Below, piece by piece: positions 11,003-22,547 of a DNA stretch of 64,000 nucleotides. Source of the stretch: Halopseudomonas xinjiangensis (GTDB taxonomy: Bacteria > Pseudomonadota > Gammaproteobacteria > Pseudomonadales > Pseudomonadaceae); the NCBI GenBank assembly GCA_011050525.1, contig DRFO01000043.1:124001-188000 (forward strand), written 5' to 3'. The notes under the pieces are model-generated. The model made no database searches, had not been told where the DNA came from, and saw only the letters and a list, made by a program, of their open reading frames with translations. The translations under genes and the position numbers were made by a program. Numbering within the stretch: the first letter of the stretch is position 1; each line of letters begins with the position of its first letter.

Positions 11003-11808
11003 GCTCGCGCCTGGACAGTCGCTTCACCGAACTGAAGCAAGCCAATCGCGCCGCGCTGGTCACCTATATCTGCGCCGGCGATCCCGGATACGACGCCAGC
11101 CTGTCGCTACTGAAGCAACTGCCTGCGGCTGGCGCTGATATCATCGAGCTGGGAATGCCTTTCAGCGACCCCATGGCCGATGGGCCAACCATACAGGCGG
11201 CCGCCCTGCGCGCTTTGAACGCCGGGCAGACGCAGCTGAAAACCCTGCAAATGGTCCGCGATTTTCGCGCCCAGGATAGCGTCACGCCGCTGGTCCTGAT
11301 GGGATATTACAATCCCATTCACCGCTATGGTGCGAAGGGGTTCATGCGCGACGCCAGCGAGGCGGGCGTGGATGGCCTGCTGATTGTCGACTTGCCTGCA
11401 GAACATGACAGCGAACTGGGCCCGCTGGCACGTGAATACGGCCTGGACATGATTCGCATGGCCACGCCAACCACTGATGCAACGCGCTTGCCGGTGGTGC
11501 TCGAGCGTGCCAGCGGCTTTCTCTATTACGTTTCGCTGAACGGGGTCACCGGGGTCGGACAGGCCGATAATGCGGTAGTGGCCAGGGCGCTGGGCAGAAT
11601 TCGGGAACACAGCGATCTGCCGATCTGCGTGGGTTTCGGCGTCCGCACACCGGCACAGGCCGCCGCTTTCGCCAGCGCGGCCGACGGCGTGATTGTGGGT
11701 TCAGCGCTGGTTGATTGCATAGGGCGGGCGGACAGCGCGAAGCAGGGTGTTGCGGATGTGCTGACGCTGGTTAGCGAGCTGGCCGAGGCCATACGTAGCG
11801 CGCGCTGA
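10999..11808 (+). CDS. trpA: Tryptophan synthase alpha chain
   Basis: Cleaves indole-3-glycerol phosphate to indole and glyceraldehyde 3-phosphate; indole is channelled to TrpB. 269 aa TIM barrel. The catalytic Glu and Asp are in [16 protein letters not shown], and [11 protein letters not shown] is the phosphate-binding region. Start chosen at 10999 (MSSRLDSRF), overlapping the trpB stop by 4 nt; the frame is open upstream inside trpB but homology begins here. Confidence 0.98.
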   Translation: MSSRLDSRFTELKQANRAALVTYICAGDPGYDASLSLLKQLPAAGADIIELGMPFSDPMADGPTIQAAALRALNAGQTQLKTLQMVRDFRAQDSVTPLVLMGYYNPIHRYGAKGFMRDASEAGVDGLLIVDLPAEHDSELGPLAREYGLDMIRMATPTTDATRLPVVLERASGFLYYVSLNGVTGVGQADNAVVARALGRIREHSDLPICVGFGVRTPAQAAAFASAADGVIVGSALVDCIGRADSAKQGVADVLTLVSELAEAIRSAR

Positions 11809-11828
11809 GCAATGCTCAGCGCTGCGCC

Positions 11829-12637
11829 TCAACCACGCAGCGTTTGCAGGACCGGCGCAGTATCAGGTCTTACCCCACGCCACAGCAGGAAAGCCTCGGC
11901 AGCCTGCTCCACCAGCATGCCCAGGCCGTCCACGCAGCGCGCCGCCCCATGTTCGGCAGCCCACCGGTTGAACACAGTGGGTTCCTTGGCATACATCATG
12001 TCGTAGCACCAGGTATGCCCCGGTCGGATCAGTTTGGGTGACATATCCGGCACCGCTCCCCCCAAGCTGGCGGAAGTGGCATTGATGATCAGGTCGACCG
12101 GTTCTTCTATCCACTGAAAACCGGCCGCACTGATCGGTCCATCTTCAGCGAACAGCGAAGCCAGCTGTTCGGCCTTTTCCACCGTCCGGTTAACCACACA
12201 TAGCTGTGCCGGGCCGGCTGCCAGGATCGGCTGAATCACGCCGCGTGCTGCACCGCCAGCACCCACGAGCAGAACCCGCAAGCCGCGCAGAGACAGCCCC
12301 GCATTGACCTGAATGTCGCGCACCAGGCCTTTCCCGTCCGTATTGTCGCCCAACAGCGAACCATCCTCCTGTAGCGAAATGGTATTCACCGCCCCGGCCT
12401 TGGCTGCTGCCGCGCTGTGCTGGTCGACCAGCGTCCAGGCCTGCTCCTTGAACGGCACGGTCACGTTGACGCCGCGGCCGTCCGCCAGGAAATGTTGCAA
12501 CGTACTGGCAAACCCATCCAGCGGCGCAAGCACGGCTTCATAGCTGATTTGCTGGCCGGTCTGCTCGGCGAACAGACGGTGAATCTGCGGTGATTTACTG
12601 TGCCCAATCGGATTGCCGATTACCGCGTAGCGATCCA

Positions 12638-12638
<1 letters not shown>
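11829..12638 (-). CDS. aroE: Shikimate dehydrogenase (NADP+)
   Basis: Reduces 3-dehydroshikimate to shikimate with NADPH in aromatic amino acid synthesis. 269 aa. Visible motifs: [13 protein letters not shown] (substrate), NVTVPFK with catalytic Lys, DNTDGKG, and the Rossmann turn VGAGGAARG. The ATG overlaps the hemF stop (TAATG), so it is translated as part of a hemF-aroE unit. It converges on trpA. Confidence 0.97.
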
Positions 12639-13579
<941 letters not shown>

Positions 13580-14137
13580 TCAGCTCGGGCGAATAACTTT
13601 CTCGGTTTTCAGATCTCTGATGATACTGGGATTGCGTTGCCCGCCCAATGCCCCAGCGACCACATCGTCCAGAGCCTCATGAAAATACTGCTCCACACGC
13701 AGGCGTGAACGCGCGGGCGGGCGGCCGGTCGGGTTGGCGGAGGTCGAGACCAGAGGCCCGGTAACCTTGCACAGCTGCCGGATCACCGGATGATTGCTGA
13801 CCCGCAGCGCGACGGTTGTGTGACTTCCGGTAATCCAGGGGGGAAGACGATCCTCATGCGGCACCAGCCAGGTATTCGGGCCAGGCCAGGACAGACGCAA
13901 CTTGGCCAACTGGCCATCGGGGAGATCCCACAGAAGAAAATCGAATTGCTCGATGTCACCGGCAACCAGAATCAGACCCTTCTCGACCGGCCGCTGCTTC
14001 AGCGCCAACAGCCGCTCCACCGCATCCGCTTTCCATGGATTACAGCCCAGCCCCCACACCGCCTCGGTTGGATAGGCGATCACTCCGCCCGCATGGAGAA
14101 TTCTGTCCACCTGCCTGGTTCGCCAGCTTGCCAGCAT
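13580..14137 (-). CDS. tsaC: L-threonylcarbamoyladenylate synthase TsaC
   Basis: Makes threonylcarbamoyl-AMP from threonine, bicarbonate and ATP, the first step of t6A37 tRNA modification. 185 aa, single YrdC/Sua5 domain without the Sua5 C-terminal extension. Motifs: [37 protein letters not shown] and [10 protein letters not shown]. The neighbours dprA (upstream) and hemF-aroE (downstream) match the usual Pseudomonas order, here without a qor gene between tsaC and hemF. Confidence 0.96.
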   Translation of the reverse strand: MLASWRTRQVDRILHAGGVIAYPTEAVWGLGCNPWKADAVERLLALKQRPVEKGLILVAGDIEQFDFLLWDLPDGQLAKLRLSWPGPNTWLVPHEDRLPPWITGSHTTVALRVSNHPVIRQLCKVTGPLVSTSANPTGRPPARSRLRVEQYFHEALDDVVAGALGGQRNPSIIRDLKTEKVIRPS

Positions 14138-14197
14138 GCCACACCTCGTCTCGGTTCCGTGTGATGACAGTAGCCGAGCCAGAGGTCTGGCTCAATA

Positions 14198-15301
14198 CTA
14201 GAGGCGGGAATATCCGTGCGCAGTCTGCTGGACTTTGCCGTCCAGCTCCAGCTCCAGCAGAGCCTGTAGAACCGTCTGGATAGGCATGCCGCTGTGCTGA
14301 CTCAACCAGTCGGCACTGACCGGATCGTGCGCCAGCCACGGCCATAACGAGCTATCCGGGACCGGCTCGGCCCCGCGGGGCTCATTCAGCGCTGCTCGCA
14401 GGGGAATACGCAGCACATTCAGAACATCCTGTACGGTTTCCACCAGGGTAGCGCCATCACGCAACAAGCGGTGGCAACCGCGCGCCTGCGGGTTATGAAT
14501 AGACCCCGGCATAGCGAACACCTCACGATTCTGCTCCAGCGCCAGGCGGGCAGTAATCAACGAGCCGCTGCTCAGCGCGGCTTCGACCACCAGCGTACCC
14601 AAACTCAGGCCACTGATAATGCGGTTGCGCTTGGGAAACTGACCCGGCTGCGGGCCGAGATCAGGCGCCAACTCCGAAACCAGCGCCCCGCCATTATCGA
14701 CAATCGCCTGTGCCAGCGCGCGATGACGCTTCGGATAACAGTTATTCAGACCGGTCCCCCATACCGCTACGGTCTGGCCGTCTATGTCGAGGGCACCCTG
14801 ATGGCAGGCCGCATCAATGCCCATCGCCATACCACTGGTCACTGTCAGGCCATTTTCGGTAAAGCTGCGGGCAAATGCCCGAGCGGTTGCCGCGCCATGA
14901 GGGCCAGGATGGCGAGTTCCAACCATGCCAAGCTGTGGGTCGCGCAGGATGTCGGGATTGCCCTGGACAAAAAGAACCACAGGAGGATCAGCGATTTCTT
15001 GCAACAGCGGAGGATAACCGGGAGCGCCAAACCAGAGCACCTGACAACCAGAGCTATCGAGCCAGGTGAGGATGTCGTCGAGCCTGCGAACATAAGCGGC
15101 GTCAGCGTGCTGAACGCGCTGGACGCTATCCAGCACTTTTCTGCTCACTCCGAGACTTTGCAGGGTCAGCAGATCAGTCTGCAGCGCGTCGACCGGGGAG
15201 GGCAAATGTTGCTCAAGCAGGCGGAAGGAGCGAGGGCCCAATCCGTCAAGCATGGACAGGACCAGCCATGCCTGTCGGGTATCGGACAGGTCGAAGAACA
15301 T
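14198..15301 (-). CDS. dprA: DNA processing protein DprA
   Basis: Binds single-stranded DNA and loads RecA during natural transformation. 367 aa. The Rossmann core shows GTRHPGPHG, TVTSGMAMGIDAACHQGAL, FPKRNRIISGLSLGTLVVEA and SGSLITA, all conserved in DprA. N- and C-terminal helical extensions (C-terminal winged-helix-like segment ending about residue 365) are present. A strong GC hairpin lies just upstream between this gene and the LysM gene. Confidence 0.95.
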   Translation of the reverse strand: MFFDLSDTRQAWLVLSMLDGLGPRSFRLLEQHLPSPVDALQTDLLTLQSLGVSRKVLDSVQRVQHADAAYVRRLDDILTWLDSSGCQVLWFGAPGYPPLLQEIADPPVVLFVQGNPDILRDPQLGMVGTRHPGPHGAATARAFARSFTENGLTVTSGMAMGIDAACHQGALDIDGQTVAVWGTGLNNCYPKRHRALAQAIVDNGGALVSELAPDLGPQPGQFPKRNRIISGLSLGTLVVEAALSSGSLITARLALEQNREVFAMPGSIHNPQARGCHRLLRDGATLVETVQDVLNVLRIPLRAALNEPRGAEPVPDSSLWPWLAHDPVSADWLSQHSGMPIQTVLQALLELELDGKVQQTAHGYSRL

Positions 15302-15320
15302 AGATCATCCTTGATCAGAA

Positions 15321-15346
15321 GCGCCGCCGCCAGGAGGCGGCGGCGC
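15321..15346 (-). terminator. GC-rich hairpin between LysM gene and dprA
   Basis: Perfect 11 bp stem (GCGCCGCCGCC and its complement) with a 4 nt AGGA/TCCT loop. No T-run follows on the minus strand, so it may attenuate or stabilise the message rather than end it. Confidence 0.5.
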
Positions 15347-15352
15347 AGCAAC

Positions 15353-16378
15353 CTAAGGGTTGCGCACTTTATCCATGATAGCGAGCGGCCGGCTGGCGTA
15401 AAGAACGATGCCATAGCTCATTTTCTCGTAGACGCGAAAGACCATCAGCATGCCTGCGCGCTCGTCAGGTAACTGCACCTGCTGATTCTGGATACGGTCA
15501 CGTACTATTTCGCCGGTCTTGTAGATGGCTAGCACGTTTCCTTCTTCCAGACCGTTAACGGCACCCTTGTTGAGGATGACCACATCGTACTGGCCGATCT
15601 GGGTTACGCCGTTTGGCACATCGAGAATCAGGCCGTTGATTTCTTCCTCCGGATCGCTCGGGAAGAAAGTCGACGTCACGGGCCGCTCTTCGGTTTTCAG
15701 CAGGCGGTCGCCAATTCTGACCTCCTGATTGCTCCGGGAGATGTTCAGCGTAGTGATGTCGCCTTCGGTGGACATCACCTTGCCATTTCCTATCTCCTGG
15801 ATATGCAGTCCAAGAAATTCGCCGGTCTCCGCATTGCTGTAGGACTTGCCGCGACGATAGATGCCAAAGGACGGAACGCCCTCTTCAATCTCGCCCCGGG
15901 CATAGACGCGCGAACCCGCGCCGGCGACAACGCTTTGGGCTTGGCCGCCGATAACATAGGGAGCGCTTTCGATCGTTGCGGGATCATCCAGAATCCGGCC
16001 AGCATCGAGGAAGGCGTTGATAGCCTCGAGCGGGATGGTTGGAATGGCTTCCGCCACCGGACTGGAGCGCACCGTGGGAGACAGCACAATGGTGCCGCCC
16101 TGACCGCGGTTTACGGTCAAGCGGGGCTGACCATCGACATAGATCAACGAGATCATGTCACCTGGATAGATCAGGTGCGGATTGTCGATTTGTGGATTGG
16201 CGTGCCAGATTTCCGGCCATTTCCATGGCAGACTGAGGAATCGCCCTGATATATCCCACAACGTATCACCTTTGACTACACGATACGTTTCCGGATGACC
16301 TTCCTTGAACACAGACTCCTGCGCTTGAGCCAGAAAGCTCGTTGTCAGCAACAAGAGGCCGAGTAATGTTTTCCTCAT
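15353..16378 (-). CDS. LysM-domain secreted protein
   Basis: 341 aa exported protein. A signal peptide (MRKTLLGLLLLTTSFLAQAQ) is followed by a LysM module (about 30-80: YRVVKGDTLWDISGRFL, ending NPHLIYPGDMISL) that should bind peptidoglycan. The long C-terminal part (about 100-341) has no motif I recognise. Homologues sit next to dprA in pseudomonads, as here. It diverges from def. Its role is unknown; a cell-envelope or division-related function is inference. Confidence 0.88.
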   Translation of the reverse strand: MRKTLLGLLLLTTSFLAQAQESVFKEGHPETYRVVKGDTLWDISGRFLSLPWKWPEIWHANPQIDNPHLIYPGDMISLIYVDGQPRLTVNRGQGGTIVLSPTVRSSPVAEAIPTIPLEAINAFLDAGRILDDPATIESAPYVIGGQAQSVVAGAGSRVYARGEIEEGVPSFGIYRRGKSYSNAETGEFLGLHIQEIGNGKVMSTEGDITTLNISRSNQEVRIGDRLLKTEERPVTSTFFPSDPEEEINGLILDVPNGVTQIGQYDVVILNKGAVNGLEEGNVLAIYKTGEIVRDRIQNQQVQLPDERAGMLMVFRVYEKMSYGIVLYASRPLAIMDKVRNP

Positions 16379-16527
16379 GACGCGAATCCCTTTATTATAT
16401 AGGTCAGCACCCCAGGTCTGAGCACGTGCTGTATTGCTCCAACGAACCAGACCCGCTTTATTTCCAAGCTGCTCATCATCTTAGCAGCACAACTTATATG
16501 TGTTCCACAAGTGCGTCACAAACTGAC

Positions 16528-17040
16528 ATGGCTATATTAACTATTTTAGAGTTTCCGGATCCACGATTGCGTACCGTGGCAAAGCCCGTTACGCAAGTTG
16601 ACGAGCGTATTCGCCAATTGATCGACGACATGTTCGAGACCATGTATGCCGCGCCGGGGATCGGTCTGGCTGCAAGTCAGGTCAATGTGCATGAGCGCGT
16701 GGTGGTCATCGACATATCGGAAGAGAACAACGAGCCGCTGGTTTTTATCAATCCCGAGCTTGAGCCGCTGACTGAAGATCTGGAAGATATGCAGGAAGGC
16801 TGTCTTTCCGTGCCCGGCTTTTACGAAACGGTAACCCGCCCCGAGCGGGTGAAGGTCAAAGCCCTTGGCCGTGACGGCGAGCCCTTTGAGCGTATTTGCG
16901 AAGGGCTGCTGGCGGTTTGCATTCAACATGAGTGCGATCATCTGAATGGCAAGCTGTTCGTCGACTATTTGTCGAACCTCAAGCGCGATCGTATTCGCAA
17001 GAAGCTGGAAAAGCAGCACAAGCAACAGGCCAGCGCCTGA
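16528..17040 (+). CDS. def: Peptide deformylase
   Basis: Removes the formyl group from the initiator methionine of nascent proteins; Fe2+/Zn2+ enzyme. 170 aa. All three motifs are present: [18 protein letters not shown] (Cys ligand) and QHECDHLNG (HExxH). Start chosen at the ATG at 16528 ([15 protein letters not shown]), matching the family; upstream in-frame starts would add a non-conserved extension. The ribosome-binding site is weak. A terminator separates it from fmt. Confidence 0.97.
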   Translation: MAILTILEFPDPRLRTVAKPVTQVDERIRQLIDDMFETMYAAPGIGLAASQVNVHERVVVIDISEENNEPLVFINPELEPLTEDLEDMQEGCLSVPGFYETVTRPERVKVKALGRDGEPFERICEGLLAVCIQHECDHLNGKLFVDYLSNLKRDRIRKKLEKQHKQQASA

Positions 17041-17055
17041 CCCCACGATAGTCTC

Positions 17056-17083
17056 AAGGCTTGCTTCGGCAAGCCTTTTCTTT
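17056..17083 (+). terminator. Rho-independent terminator between def and fmt
   Basis: Stem AAGGCTTGC / GCAAGCCTT with a UUCG tetraloop, followed by TTCTTT. It lies 15 nt after the def stop, so def and fmt may be partly uncoupled although they are adjacent. Confidence 0.85.
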
Positions 17084-17093
17084 ACGGATGTTC

Positions 17094-18047
17094 ATGAACG
17101 CTTCTGATCTACGCATCGTTTTCGCCGGCACGCCAGAGTTCGCGGCAGCACACCTGCAGGCACTGCTGGATAGCGGCCTGACTATCGCCGCGGTGTATAC
17201 CCAGCCAGACCGGCCAGCCGGGCGCGGCCAGAAGCTGGCTATGAGTGCGGTCAAGCAACGCGCCCTGGAATACGGGTTGCCCATCCTCCAGCCCACCACG
17301 CTCCGTGACCCCGATGCTCAAAAGCAGTTAGCCGAGCTGAAGCCTGACCTGCTGGTCGTCGTGGCCTATGGATTAATTCTCCCGCAGGCAGTGCTGGATA
17401 TTCCTCGGCTGGGTTGCATTAATAGCCATGCGTCGCTGCTGCCTCGCTGGCGCGGCGCCGCTCCTATTCAACGGGCCATCGAGGCCGGAGATGGCGAGAG
17501 CGGCGTAACAGTCATGCGCATGGAAGCGGGTCTGGATACCGGGCCAATGCTGTTGAAGATGGCTACGCCCCTCACTGGCGATGAAACCGGCGGCACCCTG
17601 CATGACCGGCTCGCCAGAATAGGTTCCGAAGCCGTAGTAACATCAATCAGGGCAATTGCTGCGGATGATCTGCCTGGGGAAGTGCAGGATGACAGCCTCG
17701 CGACCTACGCCCACAAGCTGGACAAGCGTGAAGCGCGGATTGACTGGAACCGACCCGCCGCCGAACTGGACTGCATGATTCGTGCATTCAACCCATGGCC
17801 GGTCGCCCACGCCCGTTGGCAGGGCCAGCCATTGAAAATACTGGCCGCACAAGTCGAGGCTGGCGGAGGCCCGTCTGGGCAGATTCTTGATTGCGCCAGA
17901 AGCGGCCTGCTGGTCGCCTGCGGCTCTGACGCTCTGCGCGTAACCCGCCTGCAACTTCCCGGGGGCAAGCCCCTGGCTTTTGCCGATCTGTACAATGCCC
18001 GTCGCGATCAGTTCGCTCCCGGTCAGCTTCTGGAAAACGGTCAGTGA
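17094..18047 (+). CDS. fmt: Methionyl-tRNA formyltransferase
   Basis: Formylates Met-tRNA(fMet) from 10-formyl-THF for translation initiation. 317 aa. Catalytic loop [21 protein letters not shown] and DTGPMLLK are diagnostic; the C-terminal anticodon-side domain begins near [14 protein letters not shown]. The ATG at 17094 is preferred over 17088 because the ACGG at 17084 is then well spaced. The stop overlaps the GTG of rsmB. Confidence 0.97.
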   Translation: MNASDLRIVFAGTPEFAAAHLQALLDSGLTIAAVYTQPDRPAGRGQKLAMSAVKQRALEYGLPILQPTTLRDPDAQKQLAELKPDLLVVVAYGLILPQAVLDIPRLGCINSHASLLPRWRGAAPIQRAIEAGDGESGVTVMRMEAGLDTGPMLLKMATPLTGDETGGTLHDRLARIGSEAVVTSIRAIAADDLPGEVQDDSLATYAHKLDKREARIDWNRPAAELDCMIRAFNPWPVAHARWQGQPLKILAAQVEAGGGPSGQILDCARSGLLVACGSDALRVTRLQLPGGKPLAFADLYNARRDQFAPGQLLENGQ

Positions 18048-19393
18048 GCCCTCGCCTGGCGGCCGCCAACGCGCTGGCGGTGGTGATGGCGGGCAAGGCA
18101 TCGCTCGGCAGCAGCCTGCCTGCCCAGATGAAACAGGTAGCAGACCGTGACCAGGGCCTGACCCAGGAACTGGCATTCGGCACCGCGCGCTGGTACTACC
18201 GTCTCGATGCGCTGGCCGCACGGCTGCTGGACAGACCCCTGAAAGCAGCCGACCGGGATTTGCACGCCCTGCTATTGGTCGGCCTGTATCAGTTGCTCTA
18301 TACACGTATTCCAGCACATGCCGCCATTGACGAGACGGTGGCCGCCGCCAGAACCCTGAAGAAGCCCTGGGCCAAGGGCATGCTGAACGCGGTATTACGC
18401 CGCGCTCAACGTGAGGCCGAAGGCGTACTGGAGGAAATGCAACGCGACCCCGTAGTGCGTGTGGCACACCCCCGCTGGCTACAGAAACAGTTCAAGCTGG
18501 ACTGGCCGGATCACTGGGAAGCCATCTGCCAGGCAAACAACACCCATCCGCCCATGACGCTGCGGGTGAACTCACGCCACGTCCCGCGAGACGTTTATCT
18601 GGAGCGGCTGTCGGCTGCCGGCTTTACCGCAACCGCGTGCCCTTTCAGTCCGGTCGGTGTCCGTCTGGAGCAAGCTTGCGATGTGCGTGCCTTGCCGGGT
18701 TTTGCCGAAGGCCATGTCAGCGTTCAGGATGAAGCGGCTCAACTGGCCGCCCCATTATTGGATTTGCAGCCCGGGCAGCGAGTGCTCGACGCCTGCTGTG
18801 CCCCTGGCGGCAAGACCTGTCAGATTCTCGAGAATACCGAGCCCAAAGAGCTGGTAGCGCTGGATCTGGAACCTGCTCGCCTGGAACGGGTCCGGGAAAA
18901 CCTTCAACGTTTAGGCTTGCATGCAACCCTCAAGGCGGCCGATGCGCGCGATCTCGACAACTGGTGGGATGGCGAGCCCTTTCAACGCATTCTGCTGGAT
19001 GCGCCCTGTTCCGCAACAGGGGTAATCCGTCGCCATCCGGATATCAAGCTGGCCCGTCAGCCGAACGACATAGCTGAACTGGCCGCTCTGCAGGGCGCCT
19101 TGCTGGATCGGCTATGGCAAACACTGGATGTTGGCGGCATTCTGGTTTACGCCACTTGTTCAGTTCTACCCGAAGAGAATACCCGCGTAGTCGAGGCGTT
19201 CCTGCAACGCCAGCCGAGTGCAAGGTCATTGTCGATTCTGGCCGACTATGGGTTGCCACAAGTCTGTGGCAGGCAACTGCTGCCCCAGAGCAATGGTCAT
19301 GATGGCTTTTATCTGGCGAAACTGGTGAAAATAGCCGCAAGCCCCGAATGTGACAGCTACACTGCTGCGGACAAGGAAACTTCTGCTCAATGA
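18044..19393 (+). CDS. rsmB: 16S rRNA (cytosine-967-C5)-methyltransferase RsmB
   Basis: Methylates C967 of 16S rRNA using SAM. 449 aa: a NusB-like RNA-binding N-terminal domain (about 1-130) and a C-terminal methyltransferase domain. SAM site [14 protein letters not shown], catalytic [17 protein letters not shown] and nucleophile [10 protein letters not shown] are all visible. The start is a GTG overlapping the fmt stop (GTGA). Its stop overlaps the trkA start. Confidence 0.96.
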   Translation: MSPRLAAANALAVVMAGKASLGSSLPAQMKQVADRDQGLTQELAFGTARWYYRLDALAARLLDRPLKAADRDLHALLLVGLYQLLYTRIPAHAAIDETVAAARTLKKPWAKGMLNAVLRRAQREAEGVLEEMQRDPVVRVAHPRWLQKQFKLDWPDHWEAICQANNTHPPMTLRVNSRHVPRDVYLERLSAAGFTATACPFSPVGVRLEQACDVRALPGFAEGHVSVQDEAAQLAAPLLDLQPGQRVLDACCAPGGKTCQILENTEPKELVALDLEPARLERVRENLQRLGLHATLKAADARDLDNWWDGEPFQRILLDAPCSATGVIRRHPDIKLARQPNDIAELAALQGALLDRLWQTLDVGGILVYATCSVLPEENTRVVEAFLQRQPSARSLSILADYGLPQVCGRQLLPQSNGHDGFYLAKLVKIAASPECDSYTAADKETSAQ

Positions 19394-20763
19394 AAATAAT
19401 CATCCTGGGTGCCGGGCAGGTAGGTGGGAGCCTGGCGGCGGAACTGGCCAGCGAAGCCAACGACATTACCGTCATCGACCCCGACGCCATACGACTTCGT
19501 GATCTGAGTGACCGTCTGGATATCCGCACCGTGATTGGGCGCGGCTCCTTTCCTACCGTACTCCGCCAGGCCGGCGCCGACGATGCCGACATGTTGATTG
19601 CTGTGACCAGCAGCGATGAAACCAACATGATTGCTTGCCAAGTCGCCTATACGTTGTTTCGCACGCCGACCAAGATTGCCCGTATCCGCGAATCCGCCTA
19701 TCTGACCCGCGGCGGATTGTTTCATAACGATGCGGTGCCGATTGATGTACTGATCAGCCCAGAGCAGGCGGTAACTACCTACATCAAACGTCTGATCGAA
19801 AACCCGGGCGCTTTGCAGGTGCTTGATTTCGCGGAGGGCAAGGTTCAGTTGGTAGCGGTTCGCGCCTATTATGGCGGCCCGCTGGTCGGTCAGGAGCTGC
19901 GCTTTCTGAAACAGCATATGCCCGGTGTTGAAACCCGGGTAGCGGCCATTTTCCGCAAGGACCGCCCGATCATTCCCAAGGGCGATACCGTCATCGAAGC
20001 CGATGACGAAGTGTTTTTCATCGCCGCCACCCCGGATATTCGCGCGGTCATGAGTGAACTCAGACGGCTTGAAAAGAGCAATAAACGGGTATTGATCGCC
20101 GGTGGCGGTAACATCGGCGAACGCCTCGCCGAAGCCATCGAGACCCGCTATCAGGTCAAGATCATCGAAGTAAACAAGGCTCGGGCGGATTACCTCTCGC
20201 AGACCCTCGAGCGCACCGTCGTGTTGCACGGCAGCGCTTCAGACAAAGAGCTACTGATCGAAGAAAATATTGAAGAAGTCGATATCTTCTGCGCCCTGAC
20301 CAACGACGACGAAGCCAACATAATGTCGTCGATGCTGGCCAAGCGGCTGGGTGCACGCAAGGTCATGGCTCTTATCAACAACCCAGCCTACGTCGACTTG
20401 GTACAGGGCGGCGAAATCGATATTGCTGTCTCGCCGTCACAAGCCACTATCGGCACCCTGCTGACACACGTAAGGCGCGGCGATATCGTCAACGTCTACT
20501 CGCTCAGGCGGGGCGCTGCCGAGGCCATCGAAGCCATCGCACATGGCGACTCGCGATCATCGAAGGTAGTGGGCAAAGCCATTGGCGATATCGACCTGCC
20601 CCCTGGTACCACGATTGGCGCCATCGTTCGTGACGAGAAGGTATTAATCGCCCACGATAAGACTGTTATCGAGTCGGATGACCATGTGATTCTGTTCGTT
20701 ATCGACAAAAAACACATTCGCGACGTGGAGCGCTTGTTCCAGGTCGGGCTGACGTTCTTTTGA
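19390..20763 (+). CDS. trkA: Trk system potassium uptake protein TrkA
   Basis: Cytoplasmic NAD-binding regulatory subunit of the Trk K+ transporter. 457 aa with two RCK repeats: Rossmann [10 protein letters not shown] at the N-terminus and [10 protein letters not shown] near residue 238, each followed by a RCK_C domain. The ATG overlaps the rsmB stop. trkH follows 29 nt later, so the pump subunits are co-transcribed here. Confidence 0.97.
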   Translation: MKIIILGAGQVGGSLAAELASEANDITVIDPDAIRLRDLSDRLDIRTVIGRGSFPTVLRQAGADDADMLIAVTSSDETNMIACQVAYTLFRTPTKIARIRESAYLTRGGLFHNDAVPIDVLISPEQAVTTYIKRLIENPGALQVLDFAEGKVQLVAVRAYYGGPLVGQELRFLKQHMPGVETRVAAIFRKDRPIIPKGDTVIEADDEVFFIAATPDIRAVMSELRRLEKSNKRVLIAGGGNIGERLAEAIETRYQVKIIEVNKARADYLSQTLERTVVLHGSASDKELLIEENIEEVDIFCALTNDDEANIMSSMLAKRLGARKVMALINNPAYVDLVQGGEIDIAVSPSQATIGTLLTHVRRGDIVNVYSLRRGAAEAIEAIAHGDSRSSKVVGKAIGDIDLPPGTTIGAIVRDEKVLIAHDKTVIESDDHVILFVIDKKHIRDVERLFQVGLTFF

Positions 20764-20792
20764 TGACCATGGCTTCAACAAGGTAACCCAGC

Positions 20793-22241
20793 ATGCAGTA
20801 TTCACAAATCCAGCGCATTCTCGGCATGCTGCTAATGCTGTTTTCCACCAGCATGCTCCCTTCGGCGGGCGTTGGTCTGTTTTACGGAGAGCAGGCGCGG
20901 GAAGCCTTTCTGGCCGGCTTTATATTCACCCTGGTGGTGGGTTTTCTGGTCTGGCTGCCCGTACGCCGGCGACGGGCCGAGCTGCGTACTCGTGACGGGT
21001 ATCTGATTACCGTCCTGTTCTGGTTGGTGCTGGGCTTGTTCGGTGCGGTCCCGCTGTATCTTCTTGAGCTGCCCGACCTCAGCGTCGCCGACTCGGTGTT
21101 CGAATCCTTTTCCGGCCTGACCACAACGGGCGCGACAGTCATTACCGGGCTCGATACGCTGCCCAGGGCACTGCTTTTCTACCGCCAGCAGCTGCAATGG
21201 TTTGGGGGAATGGGAATCATCGTACTGGCAGTGGCCATTTTACCGTTGCTGGGCGTGGGTGGCATGCAACTTTACCGGGCCGAAATGCCCGGACCGCTAA
21301 AGGAAAACAAGTTAACCCCGCGCATCGCCGAAACGGCGAAGGTGCTCTGGCTTATCTATGCGGGCATGACGCTGGCCTGCGCCCTGGCCTACTGGGCAGC
21401 AGGCATGACGCTGTTTGACGCCATCAGCCACAGTTTCTCTACGGTAGCCATTGGCGGGTTCTCTACCCACGATGCCAGCATTGGCTATTTCGACAGTCCG
21501 CTCATCGAAGCGATCTGCATCGTTTTCATGATTATCGCCGGGATCAACTTCGCTCTGCACTTTCTTGTCTGGCGTTTCCGGTCCGTGAAAAGCTATTGGC
21601 AGGACCCCGAATGCAAAGCCTATCTGCTCATTCTGTTCTCACTTTTCCTGTTTTCCAGCGCCATGTTGATCCACTTTCAGCAATATGACGTCTGGACCTC
21701 AATCCGCTTTGCTGCCTTCCAGGCGGTCTCCATCGCCACCACCGCCGGTTTTGGCGTGACGGATTTTTCTTCCTGGCCCACGGTGTTGCCGTTCCTGTTG
21801 CTGTATGCAAGTTTTATCGGCGCTTGCGCAGGTTCGACCGGCGGCGGCATGAAAGTCATCCGGGTGATATTGCTGTACAAACAGGGCACGCGCGAGACCA
21901 AGCGCCTGCTCCATTCACACGGTGTATTCCCGGTGAAGCTGGGCAATAAACCCGTACCGGACCGCGTGTTGGAAGCGGTTTGGGGATTCTGCGCCGTGTA
22001 TGTTTTCGCCTTCGCAGTGCTGTTTTTGATCCTGCTGAGCACCGGCCTGGATTTTGTCACGGCGTTTTCAGCCCTGGCGGCCTGTATCAACAACCTCGGC
22101 CCGGGGCTGGGCGAGGTATCGTCCAATTACACCAACCTGTCCGCGACAGTGAAATGGATTCTGAGCTTTGCCATGCTGCTTGGACGACTGGAGGTGTTTA
22201 CGCTGCTGATACTGTTGACGCCGATGTTCTGGCGTCGCTGA
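20793..22241 (+). CDS. trkH: Trk potassium uptake channel subunit TrkH
   Basis: Inner-membrane K+ translocating subunit working with TrkA. 482 aa, about ten hydrophobic segments. Selectivity-filter-type loops SGLTTTGATV, VAIGGFSTHD, TAGFGV and NNLGPGLGEV are spaced as in the TrkH/KtrB family's four pore repeats. It converges with the PilZ gene (6 bp gap). Adjacency to trkA differs from what I recall of P. aeruginosa. Confidence 0.96.
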   Translation: MQYSQIQRILGMLLMLFSTSMLPSAGVGLFYGEQAREAFLAGFIFTLVVGFLVWLPVRRRRAELRTRDGYLITVLFWLVLGLFGAVPLYLLELPDLSVADSVFESFSGLTTTGATVITGLDTLPRALLFYRQQLQWFGGMGIIVLAVAILPLLGVGGMQLYRAEMPGPLKENKLTPRIAETAKVLWLIYAGMTLACALAYWAAGMTLFDAISHSFSTVAIGGFSTHDASIGYFDSPLIEAICIVFMIIAGINFALHFLVWRFRSVKSYWQDPECKAYLLILFSLFLFSSAMLIHFQQYDVWTSIRFAAFQAVSIATTAGFGVTDFSSWPTVLPFLLLYASFIGACAGSTGGGMKVIRVILLYKQGTRETKRLLHSHGVFPVKLGNKPVPDRVLEAVWGFCAVYVFAFAVLFLILLSTGLDFVTAFSALAACINNLGPGLGEVSSNYTNLSATVKWILSFAMLLGRLEVFTLLILLTPMFWRR

Positions 22242-22247
22242 AGCAAA

Positions 22248-22517
22248 TCATTCTTCGTCCAGGAAAGCCATGCCAGCCCCTTCACCGGGTATTACACGTT
22301 GCACCATCATGCGCAACACCGGCGCTTCGATGGGCATATCCTGAACCTGCCCCCTGACCTCGGTGCCAGGCGGCAGAGTAGCCAGATCGGCATTGACTAC
22401 AAAAACACCGCCATCAGACAAATCACGCGTATGGCCGAAAACATCTCCAAGGTCAGGATGACTTATCTTGATTCGGCATTTCATCGGGGTTCGGGGATGT
22501 TGTCGCTGGTTGCTCAT
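22248..22517 (-). CDS. Single-domain PilZ protein, putative c-di-GMP receptor
   Basis: 89 aa PilZ domain with the RxxxR motif (RQHPR, residues 5-9) and DxSxxG (DLSDGG, about 33-38), the residues that grip cyclic-di-GMP. No other domain. GGGAGG lies upstream of the ATG. It shares strand with the downstream-lying acyltransferase region and sits where a PilZ gene is found in other pseudomonads. The target is unknown; the cyclase at 4920-6581 could supply its ligand. Confidence 0.9.
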   Translation of the reverse strand: MSNQRQHPRTPMKCRIKISHPDLGDVFGHTRDLSDGGVFVVNADLATLPPGTEVRGQVQDMPIEAPVLRMMVQRVIPGEGAGMAFLDEE

Positions 22518-22547
22518 GCAGGGCCTCCCTTTATTGTTATGTCTGGC

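Noticed and set aside
16498..16509. Partial parS-like string GTTCCACAAG near def
   Set aside because: Not palindromic beyond a half-site, so unlikely to bind ParB.
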